Shown in pieces: positions 9,771-17,572 of a stretch of DNA of 62,477 nucleotides. The notes beneath the pieces were generated by a model. It worked only from the letters and a program-made list of their open reading frames with translations. It was not told the DNA's origin and ran no database searches. A program made the translations under genes and the position numbers. This DNA is from Acidobacteriota bacterium (lineage in GTDB: Bacteria; Acidobacteriota; Terriglobia; Acidiferrales; UBA7541), in contig QHYU01000182.1 in assembly GCA_003224235.1 (NCBI GenBank), forward strand, positions 1 through 62,477, written 5' to 3'. Each line of letters opens with the position of its first letter. The first letter of the stretch is position 1.

Positions 9771-9812
9771 AAAACAAAAGCGGGGCGCCCCGGTGATCCC
9801 AGAGCGCCCCGC
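9771..9812 (-). terminator. intrinsic terminator of the 13-codon unit
   Basis: On the minus strand a perfect 9-base stem GCGGGGCGC / GCGCCCCGC (9804-9812 and 9780-9788) is followed at once by CTTTTGTTTT. On the plus strand no T run follows, so it serves the minus-strand unit and not the helicase gene. Confidence 0.85.
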
Positions 9813-9836
9813 CAGGAACGTTCCCTGAAGGGAAGG

Positions 9837-9878
9837 CTACTTGCCCTTCTTCTTCTCTTTCTTGGGTACCTTCTTCAT
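9837..9878 (-). CDS. 13-residue lysine-rich peptide (candidate)
   Basis: The frame encodes MKKVPKKEKKKGK, 13 residues with 8 lysines. AGGAGA (9888-9893) lies nine bases upstream of the ATG, an ideal site. A strong candidate promoter lies at 9967-9995 and a textbook terminator follows 25 bases after the stop, so the whole unit of about 190 bases is free-standing. A 21-codon frame without a ribosome site (MFRAPVLLAPRGDP...) ends with TGA overlapping this ATG. The peptide could bind RNA or the ribosome, or the transcript could be a small RNA whose reading frame is incidental; no family is recognised. Confidence 0.5.
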   Translation of the reverse strand: MKKVPKKEKKKGK

Positions 9879-9966
9879 CGCGCATTCTCTCCTGAACTAG
9901 GATCTCCCCTCGGAGCCAGCAGCACCGGCGCCCGGAACATCGAACGCTGTGCTCAGTAGATTCCTT

Positions 9967-9995
9967 TCTATACGAGCAGGAGACTGGACTGTCAA
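9967..9995 (-). promoter_or_regulatory. sigma-70-like promoter of the 13-codon unit
   Basis: Minus strand TTGACA (9995-9990), exactly 17 bases, then TATAGA (9972-9967). The -35 is a perfect consensus and the -10 matches four of six. The start of transcription would be near 9960, giving a leader of roughly 80 bases before the short frame. Confidence 0.65.
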
Positions 9996-10024
9996 GAAGA
10001 ATTTGCGCGCGGAAACGAGGCGGG

Positions 10025-11038
10025 TCAGCGCTTCGTGGGGGCATAATAGCCATCGCGCGCCAGCAGTGTCAGGCTGGGCCGCCGCGCGCGCACCTCGATG
10101 GTGTGATAGTCCTGCGAACGGTCGGTCTCCTGCGGCACATAGGCGAGCGTGTATTGGTTGCGAGCCTCTTCGGTAACGGCCGAGTAGAGGTTTTCCAGCT
10201 CCGCGCGCCGCGCGGCGTAGAAGACATCGCCGCCGGTGGCGCGCGCATACTTTTGAAGCACGCTCGCGCCGAGATTCAGATCGGCACCGCCCACGCCGAT
10301 CGCGTACACGGAGATGTCGGCGGAGAGCAACAGCTTGATCGTGTTGGAAAAACTGTTGACGTTGCTGCGCGAGTTGCGGCCGTCGGAGACCAGGAAAATG
10401 ATCTTGCGGCGCCCGCGCTCACGATTCTGAAGGAGTTGGCCCGCGATATAGACAGCATCATCGATGTTCTTGTCGTCGCGGCGGTTTGTCAGCGTGATCG
10501 TCGTGCGGCTCGGCACGCTTGGCGTCCCGGCGCCCGCGTTGATGCGCGGGCCGGCGGTCATCGGCCCGGAACCCTGCCCGGGAAAACTTTTGTCCAGGTC
10601 CATCCGCTTGAGCTGCGTGAGCAGCCTGTCGTTGTCGGAGGTGAAGTCGCCCCGCTGGCGCACTTGCGTGTCAAACCGGCAGATCAGGGCTTCGTCAAAT
10701 TCGCTAAACCCGCCGGCGATCGCGGGCAAGCTGCTTTCAACCTGCTCGGAGGTTTTCAGTTTCAAGTTGTTGTCGAGCAGTATTACAGCCGAAAGCGGAA
10801 ACGGGTCAACCGAGAAGAGGGTAATCTGCTGCTCGATGCCGTCCTCGAGCACGCGGAACTCGTTCTGGTGCAGGTCGAGCACCAGCTTGCCACTGGAATC
10901 CTTCACCGTCACCGGCACTACAACCAACTCGACGATGGTGCGGATGCGCGCGTGGGGGTCGTCCTGCTGCAGCGCCCCGGCGGGCGCGGTGAGCCAGGTC
11001 GCCATCCCCAGCGCCAGGATTTTCCGTGGAGAAACCAT
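10025..11038 (-). CDS. secreted VWA-domain protein, acidobacterial type, MIDAS degenerate
   Basis: 337 residues from the ATG at 11038, chosen because it begins a signal peptide (MVSPRKILALGMATWLTAPA). The body matches the VWFA-related domain family that is expanded in Acidobacteria: an N-terminal beta region with VPVTVKDSSGKLVLDLHQNEF, then a von Willebrand A fold ending near TLAYVPQETDRSQDYHTIEV and GYYAP. The metal-ion site DxSxS expected after ILL is replaced by LLDNNLKLKTS, so metal-dependent ligand binding is doubtful. It is probably periplasmic or exported. The gene is divergent from a paralogue 146 bases away. Confidence 0.88.
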   Translation of the reverse strand: MVSPRKILALGMATWLTAPAGALQQDDPHARIRTIVELVVVPVTVKDSSGKLVLDLHQNEFRVLEDGIEQQITLFSVDPFPLSAVILLDNNLKLKTSEQVESSLPAIAGGFSEFDEALICRFDTQVRQRGDFTSDNDRLLTQLKRMDLDKSFPGQGSGPMTAGPRINAGAGTPSVPSRTTITLTNRRDDKNIDDAVYIAGQLLQNRERGRRKIIFLVSDGRNSRSNVNSFSNTIKLLLSADISVYAIGVGGADLNLGASVLQKYARATGGDVFYAARRAELENLYSAVTEEARNQYTLAYVPQETDRSQDYHTIEVRARRPSLTLLARDGYYAPTKR

Positions 11039-11184
11039 GCGTGGCCCGTCAGTACCTTTCCCGCGACTGGCGCGGGGTTTTTCCGCTCGTCGTTCTACGT
11101 TCGGTGCGAACATCCCTCTGCGGAAGTCTTGCATCCCATCGATGCGTGCCCGTGTACAATAGAGAGGATCGAGGCCATTATACA

Positions 11185-12186
11185 ATGCGCCTTCGCGCGC
11201 TCAGCTCGCTTCTGTTCGTAACAGTACTGGCGGCGAGTCTGCTTCGCCCGCCGTTTTCCTCAGGCGAAGCCTGGCCGCAGGGGCCACAGGCCAAACCGCC
11301 CGCCGGCACGCAGGAGCCCCAGCAGCCCATCCGCGTCGGCGTTTCGCTGGTCAACTTGTACGCCACCGTGCGCGACAAACACAAGCGGATCATCTCCGAC
11401 CTCACCCAAGACGACTTCCGCATCTACGAAGATAGCCAGGCGCAGAAGGTTGCCTTCTTCTCCCATGAGACTTCCTTGCCCATTACCCTGGGTCTGCTGA
11501 TCGACACCAGCGGCAGCGAACAGCGCATGCTGCCCGCGGAACAGGAGGCCGCCTCGCGCTTCCTGGCGAGAGTGCTGCGCAAAGGCGACCTTGCCATGGT
11601 CGTCAGTTTTGACCTGGACGTGGACTTGCTCTCCGATTTCACCTCTGACCTCACGCAGCTGGAGAGCGCCATACATCGCGCCCGCATCAACGCCCCGCGG
11701 ACGCCGATAACGGTGCAAGGGCCACTGCCCCAGTACGGCTCGAAGGGGACCAACTTCTACGATGCCGTCTATCTTGCCTGCCACGAAAAGTTGGCCAGCG
11801 AAGCTGGACGCAAGGCGCTGGTGGTCCTGACCGACGCCGTGGACAACGGCAGCAAGCTGCGCCTGGAAGAAGCGATTGAGGCCGCGCAGCGCAGCGATAC
11901 GGTGGTCCATATTCTGCTGGTTTATGACCCCGCCGAAGGGTACAACGAAGGCGTCGCCCGCAAGCTGGCGGAAGAAACCGGCGGACGGGCGATCGTCGTG
12001 CGCAACGAAAAAAAGCTCGAGGAAGCTTTCGACCAGATCTCCGAAGAGCTGCGCACCCAATACGCCCTGGGCTACTACCCCACGAACACGGCCCGCGACG
12101 GCCGCTTCCGCAAGATCAAGATCGAAAGCACGCGAGATGGCCTCCACGTGCTTGCGCGCAGGGGTTATTACGCTCCGAAGAATTAG
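11185..12186 (+). CDS. secreted VWA-domain protein, acidobacterial type
   Basis: 333 residues from the ATG at 11185, with signal peptide MRLRALSSLLFVTVLAASLL. The VWA domain has an intact metal site, LLIDTSGSEQRM, and the typical C-terminus QYALGYYPTN and GYYAPKN. Family members are secreted or periplasmic and are thought to mediate protein binding; no partner is known. It is divergently arranged with the degenerate paralogue at 10025-11038. A longer frame reaches 11026 but would overlap the other gene and lacks a signal peptide at its start. Confidence 0.9.
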   Translation: MRLRALSSLLFVTVLAASLLRPPFSSGEAWPQGPQAKPPAGTQEPQQPIRVGVSLVNLYATVRDKHKRIISDLTQDDFRIYEDSQAQKVAFFSHETSLPITLGLLIDTSGSEQRMLPAEQEAASRFLARVLRKGDLAMVVSFDLDVDLLSDFTSDLTQLESAIHRARINAPRTPITVQGPLPQYGSKGTNFYDAVYLACHEKLASEAGRKALVVLTDAVDNGSKLRLEEAIEAAQRSDTVVHILLVYDPAEGYNEGVARKLAEETGGRAIVVRNEKKLEEAFDQISEELRTQYALGYYPTNTARDGRFRKIKIESTRDGLHVLARRGYYAPKN

Positions 12187-12513
12187 CCTCACCGAGCGGC
12201 TTTTGGCCATCGGCTGCTGCCCGAAGTTGCCGATCTCAGTCATCAATTTGATCCGGCTTTAGCCACAGGCAATCGGCGATCTGCCGCCCGAGCTGGGCGG
12301 GGGTGGTCGAAGAACTCCATCGTTATCCCGAGCCTGCCGGCGGGTGAGGGTTCTTGTCATTTTCGCACTCGCCTTAAGCGTATGCCTTGCTCATACGACT
12401 TTGCCCCCCTACGATGATCAGCAGTCGTTCAGGCATTCGAACAGGCTCTGTATCGGCCTATCGACGAATTTTGAACAAGGGTCCAGCCGAATTTAAGGAG
12501 GAAGTTAATCCAA
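12187..12513. other. intergenic region upstream of the repeat protein
   Basis: 327 bases without a convincing reading frame. The only clear element is the strong ribosome site AAGGAGG at 12496-12502 before the ATG at 12514. No hairpin with a T run follows the VWA gene. Confidence 0.5.
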
Positions 12514-13650
12514 ATGAAAGTGCTCAAGCCTCTGCATCATTTCCTGTTGCTTCTCTTGGTGGTCGGTCTGGTGTTTGGGTTAGCCGCGCTCTCATCGGCC
12601 GCGCAAGCGCAGCCCCAGTCCCAGACACAGGCACAGTCAGGGTCGCAATCCCAAACACAAGCCCAAGCCGCGAAAACTGATAACGACATCACGCGGCGCG
12701 AGCTGCGCAACTTTGACCAGTACCTCGACAGCCACCCAGAGGTTGCCGAAGCGTTGAGAAAAGACCCCAACCTCATCAACAATCCGAACTGGGTGAGCAA
12801 GCATCCCGGGGTAAGGGATTGGTTGGAGGACCATCCCAATGCGAGACAAGAGCTGAAGGAAAACCCGACAGCATTCATGCACCGGGAGAAAGGCTTCGAG
12901 AAACAGGAGGGCAAAGAGGGCGACATCACCCGGGGCGAGGCGCGGAACTTTGACCAGTTCCTCGACAGCCACCCGGAGGTCGCCGAAGGGCTGAGAAAAG
13001 ACCCCAACCTCATCAACAATCCGAACTGGGTGAGCAAGCATCAGGAGCTAAAGGATTGGTTGGAGGACCACCCCAATGCGAGAGAAGAGCTGAAGGAAAA
13101 CCCGACAGCATTCATACACCGGGAGAAAGGCTTCGAGAAACAGGAGGGCAAAGAGGGCGACATCACCCGGGGCGAGGCGCGGAACTTTGACCAGTTCCTC
13201 GACAGCCACCCAGAGGTCGCCGAAGGGCTGAGAAAAGACCCCAACCTCATCAACAATCCGAACTGGGTGAGCAAGCATCAGGAGCTAAAGGATTGGTTGG
13301 AGGACCACCCCAATGCGAGAGAAGAGCTGAAGGAAAACCCGACAGCATTCATGCGCCGGGAGAAAGGCTTCGAGAAACAGGAGGGCAAAGAGGGCGACAT
13401 CACCGCTCGGGAGCTGCGCATCTTCGACCAGTACCTGGACAACCACCCAGACGTCGCCCAAGCTTTGAGCAGAAACCCCAAGCTCATCAACAATCCGGAC
13501 TGGTTGAGTAAGCATCCCGAGCTAAAGGAGTGGTTGGAAAACCATCCTTATGCCAGCAAAAAGATCAAGGAAAACCCAAGAGCATTCATGCGGCGGGAGG
13601 GGAACTTCGAGAAACACGACGCGACTGAGCGCCATCGCGTAAAACCTTAG
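12514..13650 (+). CDS. secreted protein of four 79-residue tandem repeats
   Basis: 378 residues. Residues 1-32 are a signal peptide, and 33-53 are a Gln/Ser-rich linker (SQTQAQSGSQSQTQAQ). Four repeats follow, at 58-136, 137-215, 216-294 and 295 to about 372. Each has the pattern DIT-R-E-R-FDQ-LD-HPEVA-LRKDPNLINNPNWVSKH, then DWLEDHPNA and ELKENPTAFM-REKGFEKQEGKEG. The repeats are charged, helical in character and lack cysteines. I know similar units from acidobacterial hypothetical proteins but no function. It lies between VWA proteins, which could be binding partners (inference). AAGGAGG upstream and a strong terminator downstream show a monocistronic, well-expressed unit. Confidence 0.85.
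   Translation: MKVLKPLHHFLLLLLVVGLVFGLAALSSAAQAQPQSQTQAQSGSQSQTQAQAAKTDNDITRRELRNFDQYLDSHPEVAEALRKDPNLINNPNWVSKHPGVRDWLEDHPNARQELKENPTAFMHREKGFEKQEGKEGDITRGEARNFDQFLDSHPEVAEGLRKDPNLINNPNWVSKHQELKDWLEDHPNAREELKENPTAFIHREKGFEKQEGKEGDITRGEARNFDQFLDSHPEVAEGLRKDPNLINNPNWVSKHQELKDWLEDHPNAREELKENPTAFMRREKGFEKQEGKEGDITARELRIFDQYLDNHPDVAQALSRNPKLINNPDWLSKHPELKEWLENHPYASKKIKENPRAFMRREGNFEKHDATERHRVKP
12685..13632 (+). repeat. four tandem 237-base repeats within the coding region
   Basis: Units start at 12685, 12922, 13159 and 13396. The second and third units differ at only three of 237 bases by my comparison, while the first and fourth are more diverged. This pattern points to recent internal duplication or gene conversion of the middle units. 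Confidence 0.9.
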
Positions 13651-13673
13651 AGCGAAATTCCTGGTGCTTCGAC

Positions 13674-13702
13674 AAAGAGGCCGGGCAACCGGCCTCTTTT
13701 TT
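13674..13702 (+). terminator. intrinsic terminator of the repeat protein
   Basis: A perfect 11-base stem AAAGAGGCCGG / CCGGCCTCTTT with a 4-base loop (GCAA) is followed by further T residues and lies 24 bases after the stop codon. Confidence 0.93.
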
Positions 13703-13920
13703 CGTTCAGGGACTTTGTGGAACTGACCAGTCTTCTGACCCCTAAAGAATCCGTGAGATGCTTACTTCCGCGGTGCCTAGGTGTAGCAGGCTGCTTCTCC
13801 ACACGGATCGCTAGCCTCGGAGTTTCGTCCGTGGAAGCTGGAGATCTATAGACTGAAGATGGGAAGCAGATTGCTCACGGGCGAAAGCTAACGGCGGTAG
13901 CCAGCGGTTCGCGGGGCGTG

Positions 13921-14997
13921 CTAGTCGCCGGGATGCTTGGCGGCAGGACCCGTGGAGGGTCTGGTGGCGTCGGCGGAGGCGCGCGGGGCGTAGTAGCCTC
14001 TACGCGCGCGCACCTGCAGTCCTTTGCGGTCCACTTCGATACGGATTTTGCGGAACCTCCCGTCGGCCTTCTTGTTGCTGGGCACGTAGGCGAGCGAATA
14101 CTGGCTGCGCAGCTCGTCTCCAATATCCAGGAAGGACTGCGCCAGGTCATCTACGCGGTAGGGGAAGAAAGCGCGCCCGCCGGTTTCTTCGGTGATCTGC
14201 TCGAGGACCTTGTCTCCCGGCTCCTTGTGGTATTTCCGGCTGGTTTGCTTGGCGGCGTCGCGTTCCTCGTTGGCAGTGACCCACTGCGTGCTGGTGCTGA
14301 TCGCGTAGAGCACCACGCCGGCGCGCTGCGCCATCTCGATGGCTTCGCCGCGCGAGTGCGAACTCTGATTGTCGTCGCCGTCGCTGATCACTACCAGCAC
14401 GCGCCGCACTTGCGGGTTGTCCCCCGAGGGGCCCGGCGGGTTGCTCAATTGCTGGCTGGCAAGGTAGATGGCATCGTACAGAGCGGTGCCGCCGCCGGCC
14501 CGCTGGCGCAGAATGACGTCGCGCAGCGTACCGAGATCCTCCGTGTAATCCTGGATGACGGAGGGTTCGCTGTCGAAAGTCATCAAAAACGCCAGATCCT
14601 TGTGACGGCGGAGCACGTTATATAGGAAATCGATCGCGGCCTCCTGCTCGAACTTTAAGCGGTCGCGGATGCTGTTCGAGGTGTCCAGCAGCATACCCAC
14701 GCGCAGCGGCAGATCCGTCTCGCGGCTGAAAAAACGAATTTCCTGGGACTGGTTATCTTCAAAGACCGAAAAATTCTCCTTCTGCAGATCGGTGATGAAC
14801 TTCTGCCGGCGGTTAAACACACTGAACACAATATCCACCAGCTCCACCTTCTTGATAAAGGTGGGCGGCTGCTGGGGCTTTGTGGCCTGCGGAGGTTGTG
14901 GGGGAGCTGGAGCAGGGGCCTGCTGAGCGCGGAGCGGAGCTCGGTGCAGCAGCAGAAGGGCCCCAAACAACAACGCAACAACGCGCAGGCGTCGCAT
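13921..14997 (-). CDS. secreted VWA-domain protein, acidobacterial type
   Basis: 358 residues from the ATG at 14997, with AAAGGG upstream; a GTG at 15018 is an alternative start. Signal peptide MRRLRVVALLFGALLLL is followed by a Pro/Gln-rich linker. The VWA domain carries an intact metal site LLDTSNSIRD and a threonine in GGGTALYDAIY, and ends with SLAYVPSNKKADGRF and GYYAP. It is the third paralogue in 5 kb. Unlike the others it has a C-terminal tail rich in Ala, Thr and Pro. The gene is convergent with the repeat protein and read from the same strand as rluD-lgt-lspA. Confidence 0.9.
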   Translation of the reverse strand: MRRLRVVALLFGALLLLHRAPLRAQQAPAPAPPQPPQATKPQQPPTFIKKVELVDIVFSVFNRRQKFITDLQKENFSVFEDNQSQEIRFFSRETDLPLRVGMLLDTSNSIRDRLKFEQEAAIDFLYNVLRRHKDLAFLMTFDSEPSVIQDYTEDLGTLRDVILRQRAGGGTALYDAIYLASQQLSNPPGPSGDNPQVRRVLVVISDGDDNQSSHSRGEAIEMAQRAGVVLYAISTSTQWVTANEERDAAKQTSRKYHKEPGDKVLEQITEETGGRAFFPYRVDDLAQSFLDIGDELRSQYSLAYVPSNKKADGRFRKIRIEVDRKGLQVRARRGYYAPRASADATRPSTGPAAKHPGD

Positions 14998-15170
14998 TAG
15001 CGCACCCTTTTGAATCACCTGAGGCAGCCGCTCCGTCGTGACCTCATACTGAGTTCTTTACAGTCAGGGTAAACTCCGTCGAAGCATAACAAAGCCCGAA
15101 CTCCGCCCTGTGACCTATGGCGCAGGGCCTCGTTCAGAATGACGACCGCGGCGAAAAAGCTACGACAGAA

Positions 15171-16172
15171 TTATAAGTAGCCAGCGAGAGCGGCGTCAAT
15201 TGCGCCCGCGCCGCTCCCGAGCGCCGCCTCCAGGTGGCGGAGGTAATCGCGTAAGTCCTGCGGCAATGGCGCGCAAACCTCGATTCTCTCCGCACGGCGC
15301 GGATGCTGGAATCCGATCCGCGCGGCGTGCAGGAAGTTGCGCCCGAGCGGCGGCAGCGTCTCGCGGCCTGCGCACACTTGCCGCGGGGCGCCGTAAAGAG
15401 TGTCGCCCACCACCGGGTGGCGCAGCGCGGAGAAATGCACCCGGATCTGGTGCGTCCGGCCGGTGCGCAGCTTCACTTCCACCAACGTGAAGCCGTCCAG
15501 CGGTGCCAGCACGCGCCAGTCGGTGCGCGCCTCACGGCCCTCGGGACGCCGGGCGGTCATGCGAGTGCGCCGGCGGAGGTCGCGCGCAATGGGCAGCCCG
15601 ATCGTGCCTGCGTCGTGCTTGAGGTTCCCGTGCACCAGGGCGATGTAGGTCTTCTCCACGCGCCGCGCGCGGAACTGCTCGGCGAGTTCCCGGTGCGCCG
15701 CATCATGCCGCGCCACCACCAACGCTCCTGATGTGCCCCGGTCGAGCCGGTGAACAATACCCGGGCGCAGGAGGCCGCCGGCGGAGGAGAGCTTCTTCAG
15801 CCGATGCAATAGAGCGTTGACCAGCGTGCCGCTCGAGGTGCCTGCGCCCGCATGCACCGCCATTCCAGCGGGCTTGTTCACCACAACGAGGTCTTCGTCT
15901 TGGTAAAGGATTTCGATCGGAATGTCTTCGGGCGCGGCTTCGAGCGGCGGCCGCGGCGGGGTTTCGATCTCGACGCCTTCTCCACTGGCTACGCGATGCG
16001 AGCGCTTGGCCGCGGCGTCATTCACCCTCACCAGGCCCTGATCGATCAGCTCCTGGATGCGTGTCCGGCTTAGCTCCGGCAGGCGCGCGGCAAGGTAGAG
16101 ATCCAGGCGAAGGCCGGCGTCTTCGGCCGCGACGACGAAGCGATGATGCATCAGCGTTCGCGATGGGGACAT
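15171..16172 (-). CDS. RluA/RluD-family pseudouridine synthase
   Basis: 333 residues from an ATG at 16172; the open frame continues to 16310 but would overlap lgt. Residues near the N-terminus form an S4 RNA-binding domain (DLYLAARLPELSRTRIQELI), followed by the catalytic domain with VVNKPAGMAVHAG, the catalytic aspartate in HRLDRGTSGALVVA, and LRTGRTHQIRVHF. Enzymes of this group convert uridines in 23S rRNA or tRNA to pseudouridine. RluD is the closest by architecture, but target sites cannot be read from sequence. It follows lgt closely, as lspA-rluD pairs often do in bacteria. Neither possible ATG has a clear ribosome site, so the start is uncertain. Confidence 0.9.
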   Translation of the reverse strand: MSPSRTLMHHRFVVAAEDAGLRLDLYLAARLPELSRTRIQELIDQGLVRVNDAAAKRSHRVASGEGVEIETPPRPPLEAAPEDIPIEILYQDEDLVVVNKPAGMAVHAGAGTSSGTLVNALLHRLKKLSSAGGLLRPGIVHRLDRGTSGALVVARHDAAHRELAEQFRARRVEKTYIALVHGNLKHDAGTIGLPIARDLRRRTRMTARRPEGREARTDWRVLAPLDGFTLVEVKLRTGRTHQIRVHFSALRHPVVGDTLYGAPRQVCAGRETLPPLGRNFLHAARIGFQHPRRAERIEVCAPLPQDLRDYLRHLEAALGSGAGAIDAALAGYL

Positions 16173-16264
16173 ATTACGGTTACGGCGCTGCTGCGACGCC
16201 CGGGGTGCGTTTGCGCAAGACCGCCTGACCAGGTTGAAGCCGCTCCGCCGGCTGGGCGCGGCGG

Positions 16265-17056
16265 TTAGCCCACCGGCTGCGCTTCGGTTTTGCCGCGGAA
16301 CAGCAACCACGCGCCAACGACAATCAACGCAACGCTCACTACCTGCATCAGGGAAAACGTGCCACCCGCAAACAGCGTGCGGTCCGGGTCGCCGCGAAAG
16401 AACTCAATGGTGCCGCGCGTTAGACCGTAGAGTACGGCATAAGCGACGAAGACTTGCCCGGCGAAGCGTTGCCGCCGACCGAGAAAAACCAGAAGCGCAA
16501 AGATCAACAACTCCGCGGCGGATTCGTAGAGCTGGGTGGGATGCAGGGGAATGCGCAGCGGCGTGCCCACCAGCATGCGAGCGTAAGGATCGGTGAAGGT
16601 AACGGCCCAGGGCAGCGTAGTCGTTTTGCCGTAGCAGCAGCCCGCAGCAAAGCAGCCCAGCCGGCCGATGGCGTGGCCCAGCGCCAGCGGGGCGGCATAA
16701 ACGTCGCCGAGCGAAAGAAACTTGAGGCCGAAGCGCCGCGCGTAGAGCAAAGCCACCACCAGCGCCGCGAGAAAGCCGCCGTAGTAGGTGCCTCCTGAAA
16801 GTAGTGTGCTGAGCCCAAAAATCTCGCGTGGGTGCTCCCAATAGTAGCTCCAGTCCGCCAGTACCAGCCACAGCTTGGCTCCCACCAGGGCCGCCAGCAC
16901 CATGTAGATGCCCAGGTTCCAGACGCGGTCGGGATCGAGACCCGCGCGCGCCGCCTGCCGCCGTGCCAGCCACAGGCCGAGCAACACTCCGATGGCCACC
17001 AGCAGGCCGTAGGTGTGCAGGGTTAAAGGTCCGACGCGAAACAAAACCGGATGCAT
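16265..17056 (-). CDS. lgt: prolipoprotein diacylglyceryl transferase Lgt
   Basis: 263 residues with seven predicted membrane segments. Lgt transfers diacylglycerol from phosphatidylglycerol to the lipobox cysteine of prolipoproteins, the first step of lipoprotein maturation in the inner membrane. The family signature HAIGRLGCFAAGCCYG is present, as is PTQLYESAAELLIF. It lies 9 bases after lspA, so diacylation and signal-peptide cleavage of lipoproteins are encoded together. Confidence 0.96.
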   Translation of the reverse strand: MHPVLFRVGPLTLHTYGLLVAIGVLLGLWLARRQAARAGLDPDRVWNLGIYMVLAALVGAKLWLVLADWSYYWEHPREIFGLSTLLSGGTYYGGFLAALVVALLYARRFGLKFLSLGDVYAAPLALGHAIGRLGCFAAGCCYGKTTTLPWAVTFTDPYARMLVGTPLRIPLHPTQLYESAAELLIFALLVFLGRRQRFAGQVFVAYAVLYGLTRGTIEFFRGDPDRTLFAGGTFSLMQVVSVALIVVGAWLLFRGKTEAQPVG

Positions 17057-17065
17057 CTTTTAAGT

Positions 17066-17572
17066 CTAAGGATTCCTCGACTCGCCGGTAGGATGCCGGC
17101 GTCCGAGGAGCAGGTCCAACACTACCAGCGTTGCGCCGATGCTAATGGCCGAATCGGCGACGTTGAATGCCGGCCAGTGATAGCTGCCGAGCCAGACTTC
17201 AAAAAAATCCGTCACGCTGCCGCGGAGCAGTCGGTCAATCAAATTGCCCGCGGCACCGCCTAAAATCAACGCCAGGCCAACCCGGCTGCGCAGCCCGCCA
17301 GCCCGGCCAGTGGCCAACAACCAGGAGAGAATGCCAATTACCACGATCGAGGTCGCAATCAGTAGTGCCCGCAGCCATTTCGATTCGGCCTCGGCAAATA
17401 TCCCGAAAGCGATGCCCGGATTATGGCTGTGGACTAGATAGATCAGTCGGGGAATGATTGTACGGTGAAAGCCTTCAGGCGTGTGCCGCTCGATGGCGAG
17501 TTTCGTGGCGCGGTCGGCGACCACGATCCCCAGCGAAAGCCAAAACCAGCGTATCCGTGTGGCCGCAGCCAT
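17066..17572 (-). CDS. lspA: lipoprotein signal peptidase LspA
   Basis: 168 residues from the ATG at 17572, which overlaps the ileS stop in the arrangement TGATG, a sign of translational coupling. LspA cleaves the signal peptide of diacylated prolipoproteins in the inner membrane by a two-aspartate mechanism. Both aspartates are present: GNLIDRLLRGSVTDF and FNVADSAI. Four hydrophobic segments are visible. Longer frames upstream run into ileS and were rejected. ileS-lspA is a widely conserved gene order. Confidence 0.96.
   Translation of the reverse strand: MAAATRIRWFWLSLGIVVADRATKLAIERHTPEGFHRTIIPRLIYLVHSHNPGIAFGIFAEAESKWLRALLIATSIVVIGILSWLLATGRAGGLRSRVGLALILGGAAGNLIDRLLRGSVTDFFEVWLGSYHWPAFNVADSAISIGATLVVLDLLLGRRHPTGESRNP

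Noticed and set aside
9760-10053. 97-codon minus-strand frame through the lysine-rich peptide
   Set aside because: It reads through the strong terminator in a different frame, and its in-frame ATG sits too close to the ribosome site.
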